This document shows positions 61,679 through 64,000 of a DNA stretch of 64,000 bases, in pieces. The position numbers and the translations under genes are program-made. Below the pieces are notes generated by a model. It worked only from the letters and a program-made list of their open reading frames with translations. It did no database searches and had not been told where the DNA came from. Numbering within the stretch: position 1 is the first letter of the stretch; the number at the start of each line of letters is the position of its first letter. Source of the DNA: Streptomyces sp. GSL17-111 (GTDB taxonomy: Bacteria > Actinomycetota > Actinomycetes > Streptomycetales > Streptomycetaceae); the NCBI RefSeq assembly GCF_037911585.1, contig NZ_JBAJNS010000001.1:2417001-2481000 (forward strand), written 5' to 3'.

Positions 61679-62842
61679 ATCACCGCTCGCACCGGAACGC
61701 GCCCCCGCCCTCGCGGCCGGGCGCTCACCGCCCTCGTCGCCCTGTTCGTGTGCACGGGCCTGCTGGCCGGAGCCCTGGCGTGCACGGCCACCGAGAAGCT
61801 GACCACCGCCGTCCGCATGAAGGCCGCCGTCGACCGCCTCGGCGCCGACGAGGCCGTCTCCGTCACCGCGCGGCTGGAGGGCACCCCGGAGGAGGTCTTC
61901 GCCTACCTCCGGCAGCGGACCGGCGCCGGCACCGGCGAGCGACGGCTGCGCGAGCAGGCCCGCCTGCTCTCCGACCTGGAGGTGGCCCTCGCCGTCAAGG
62001 CGGACAAGCCGCTGCGCGACCTGGGCCGGTCGGACCGGGTGGACACGGCGGCGGCCGTGAGCTTCGGCGGCCGGGACGTCCTCGGCGTCAAGTCCGTCAA
62101 CCACAAGCTCTACGTACGGGTGGGGCTCGCGGCCCTCGCGGCGGAGGTCGGTCACCGGGGGCCGGTCCTGCGGCACGTGCCCGAGCTGGAGCGGCTCACC
62201 GACGAACTGCCGTCCTCCCTGCACGTCGCGCAGTCCGCCCTGCGCGGCGACTGGGTGCAGGTCGACTCCGCCGCGTTCGGCGAGTTCGCCGAGGTACTCG
62301 GCGGCGGCGCCGACACACCCGCCGAACGGCTGGCCCGCTCCACGTCCGTCCTCACGACGGCGGAGCTCCAGCACCAGCTCGCGGACGCCGTGCGCGACAC
62401 CCTCACCACCCACGGCTCGGTGCGGGCCGACGGTGAGCGGGACGGCGCCGAGCACGTCACCGTCACCCTCCCGGCACGCGCGGCCGGACGCACCCTGGCC
62501 ACCGCGCTCGACCCGCTGCGCTACTACCTGGGCGAGCCGGACCTCACCCCGCTCACGGACGCCCCCGACCGCCCCGTCCGGCTCGACCTGGCGATCCGGC
62601 ACGGCGCGCTGTCGTCGCTCACCGTCGACCTGGGCCGGCTCGACCGCCACAACCCCGGCGGCCCGGACGCGGCGACCCTGCCGCTGCGCCTGGACTTCGC
62701 CCCCGGCGAGGTCGCCTACGTCGCGGCGCCCTCCGTCGCGCAGCTCCACCCCCAGGACCTGCTCGCCGCGCTGACGTTCGTCACCCTCCGCGAGCCGGAG
62801 CTCTCCTCGCTGTTGCACACTTTGCGTACGCTGGATCTGTAA
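61679..62842 (+). CDS. Lipoprotein of LppX_LprAFG-like size, unknown, with possible ATC start
   Basis: Around 387 aa. An Arg-rich n-region and hydrophobic span end at a lipobox GALAC (RGRALTALVALFVCTGLLAGALAC). The mature protein carries the DUF-like beta/alpha pattern EAVSVTARLEGTPEEVFAYLRQ ... LEVALAVKADKPLRDLG ... SVNHKLYVRVGLAALAAE. There is no in-frame ATG, GTG or TTG between 61571 and the signal peptide. ATC at 61679 has GGGAG 6 nt upstream and gives a good signal peptide. The start is thus either non-canonical or a mutated ATG. Confidence 0.72.
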   Translation: MTARTGTRPRPRGRALTALVALFVCTGLLAGALACTATEKLTTAVRMKAAVDRLGADEAVSVTARLEGTPEEVFAYLRQRTGAGTGERRLREQARLLSDLEVALAVKADKPLRDLGRSDRVDTAAAVSFGGRDVLGVKSVNHKLYVRVGLAALAAEVGHRGPVLRHVPELERLTDELPSSLHVAQSALRGDWVQVDSAAFGEFAEVLGGGADTPAERLARSTSVLTTAELQHQLADAVRDTLTTHGSVRADGERDGAEHVTVTLPARAAGRTLATALDPLRYYLGEPDLTPLTDAPDRPVRLDLAIRHGALSSLTVDLGRLDRHNPGGPDAATLPLRLDFAPGEVAYVAAPSVAQLHPQDLLAALTFVTLREPELSSLLHTLRTLDL

Positions 62843-62869
62843 ACCACGCCCGGGCGGATGGGGGTCTGC

Positions 62870-63508
62870 ATGTCGTACGGACCGCGCGGGACGGGCACCT
62901 ACCCGTCGCGCCGCTCGCGGGCGGTCACCGCGGGAACGTTCATGCTCTCCTGGGCCGCGCTGCTGTGGTTCCTGACCGCCCTGGACGGCTCCAGCGGGCT
63001 CATCGTGAGCGAGTACGGCATCCAGCCCCGGGAGACGGACGAACTCGCCGACATCTTCCCCGCCGCCTTCCTGCACTTCGGCTGGGACCACGTCGCCGCG
63101 AACACCCTGCCCCTGGTGATCTTCGGTTTCCTGGCCGCCGTGCGCGGCCTGGGCCGGTTCGTCGGCGTCGTCCTCGTCATCATCGTCACCAGCGGGCTCG
63201 GCGTGTGGCTGACGGCTCCCGACGGCACCAACACCGCCGGCGCCTCCGGCGTCGTCTTCGGCCTCTTCGGCTACCTCCTCGTGCGCGGCTTCGTCGAACG
63301 CGACGCGCTCGACATCACCGTCGGCATCACCGTGCTGCTGCTCTACGGCTCGATCCTGTGGGGCGTCCTCCCCACCTCGTCCGGCGTGTCCTGGCAGGGC
63401 CACCTCTTCGGCCTGATCGGTGGGGTGATCGCCGCCTTCTGGCTGCGCCGCACACCGCCCCGCCGCCGCCCGGCCCCCTACGGCGCCGGGCCGAGCCCCT
63501 GGAGTTGA
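62870..63508 (+). CDS. Rhomboid-family intramembrane serine protease
   Basis: 212 aa from ATG 62870 (GGGGG 5 nt before); ATG 62858 is an alternative. Motifs FLHFGWDHVAANTLPLVIFG (rhomboid H-x2-N pattern), catalytic Ser in NTAGASGVVFGLFGYLL (GASG) and His in WQGHLFGLIGGVIAAFWLRR. Six membrane helices. Starts 27 nt after the lipoprotein gene. Its substrates are unknown. Confidence 0.92.
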   Translation: MSYGPRGTGTYPSRRSRAVTAGTFMLSWAALLWFLTALDGSSGLIVSEYGIQPRETDELADIFPAAFLHFGWDHVAANTLPLVIFGFLAAVRGLGRFVGVVLVIIVTSGLGVWLTAPDGTNTAGASGVVFGLFGYLLVRGFVERDALDITVGITVLLLYGSILWGVLPTSSGVSWQGHLFGLIGGVIAAFWLRRTPPRRRPAPYGAGPSPWS

Positions 63509-63627
63509 CGGCTCCGGCCCGACCCCTCGAAGAGCCCGGCCGGGGAGCCGAATCGGGTGCCTCGGCACGGTCCACCCCCTGGACACCTCGTGGAGCGGCG
63601 AAAGGGACGGCTGGCACAATCAGGGGC

Positions 63628-64000
63628 ATGGCCCGCCCGCCGGCACCGCCCGCACTCCGCGCCGGGGTGTTCTCAGCGGTGTGCGTCCTTCCGGCGGCCA
63701 TCGGCCACGTGCTGATGTCCCACACGCTGCCGTTATGGGCGCCGATCACGGCCTTCCTCATCACCGCCGCCCTCTGCCTCGCGCCGGCCCGCCGCGAGCA
63801 CGGCCCGCTGGCCGTCATCGGCTCCTCGGTCCTCGTCCAGACGCTGCTGCACATGGCGTTCTCCCTCGTGCAGGCGCTCACCGGCCCGGCCACGGCGCAC
63901 CCCGCGGGGCACGCGGGGTCCGGCGGGCACGCGGGATCCGGCGGGCACGCCGCCACGGCCGGGCACGCCGGTCCGGCCTGGCCCGGCGGGTTGCACGGCC
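63628..64000 (+). CDS. Membrane protein with His/Gly-rich outer loop, cut by window edge, TTA codon
   Basis: First ~124 residues of a membrane protein. Helices GVFSAVCVLPAAIGHVLM, APITAFLITAALCLAPA and GPLAVIGSSVLVQTLLHMAFSLVQAL. A His/Gly-rich loop follows with repeated GHAGSGG units. Codon 36 is TTA (63733-63735), so translation may depend on bldA tRNA. His-rich loops of this type occur in copper-related membrane proteins; no firm assignment is possible. Confidence 0.6.
   Translation, partial: MARPPAPPALRAGVFSAVCVLPAAIGHVLMSHTLPLWAPITAFLITAALCLAPARREHGPLAVIGSSVLVQTLLHMAFSLVQALTGPATAHPAGHAGSGGHAGSGGHAATAGHAGPAWPGGLHG

Overview
The window reads as chromosomal DNA of a Streptomyces or a close relative. 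The evidence is very high GC with strong third-position GC bias, frequent GTG starts, GTGA/ATGA start-stop overlaps, rare TTA codons, a 14-subunit complex I locus and the futalosine (mqn) route to menaquinone. The order mqnE - mqnA/csp - mqnC - menG - FAD reductase - NlpC/P60 - nuo - polyprenyl synthase resembles, from memory and unchecked, the S. coelicolor SCO449x-458x region in reverse.

Left end (1-7 kb): an accessory class I lanthipeptide locus on the minus strand. It has a 58-aa FxLD-type precursor too short for ordinary gene calling, a full-length LanB with one TTA codon, and a truncated LanC. Next to it lie a histidine-kinase-like ATP-binding protein and a divergent XRE/TPR regulator that share a palindromic intergenic region, then a phosphotransferase-like gene. 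From 7 to 12 kb the content looks core: a questin-oxidase-like protein, polyprenyl diphosphate synthase, fumarylacetoacetase and two paralogous lipoproteins.

The centre (11.9-29.4 kb) is the minus-strand nuo locus for NADH:menaquinone oxidoreductase. It is unusual. Between nuoC and nuoE only a 15-codon remnant of nuoD is left. Intact nuoD lies about 2.8 kb upstream of the operon, beyond a convergent VOC gene. It carries its own diverged copy of the nuo promoter, including a Rex-type operator, and a copy of the nuoC 3' end. The simplest explanation is duplication of the operon head followed by complementary deletions. Between nuoD and the core NlpC/P60 gene sits an accessory block: a CmtR-like sensor with a CDF transporter, two DUF2267 genes split by a 178-bp MITE, and hsp20 facing an HTH regulator across four operators at exact 27-bp spacing.

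The right half (34-64 kb) holds menaquinone biosynthesis (menaquinone reductase-like protein, menG, mqnC, mqnA, mqnE, ubiX) mixed with regulation and stress genes: a Ser/Thr kinase, cold-shock protein, HxlR, WYL, TetR and Lrp regulators, a fatty acyl-CoA ligase and a His-rich protein. A small accessory patch (53.9-56.2 kb) carries an ATPase-DUF234 protein and a HigBA-like toxin-antitoxin pair beside a short duplicated piece of the neighbouring transporter gene. That transporter is preceded by a cysteine-type leader peptide, which suggests cystine uptake. With polyprenyl synthase, MenG and complex I, most of the window serves menaquinone-based respiration. No rRNA, tRNA, CRISPR array or complete insertion sequence was seen.
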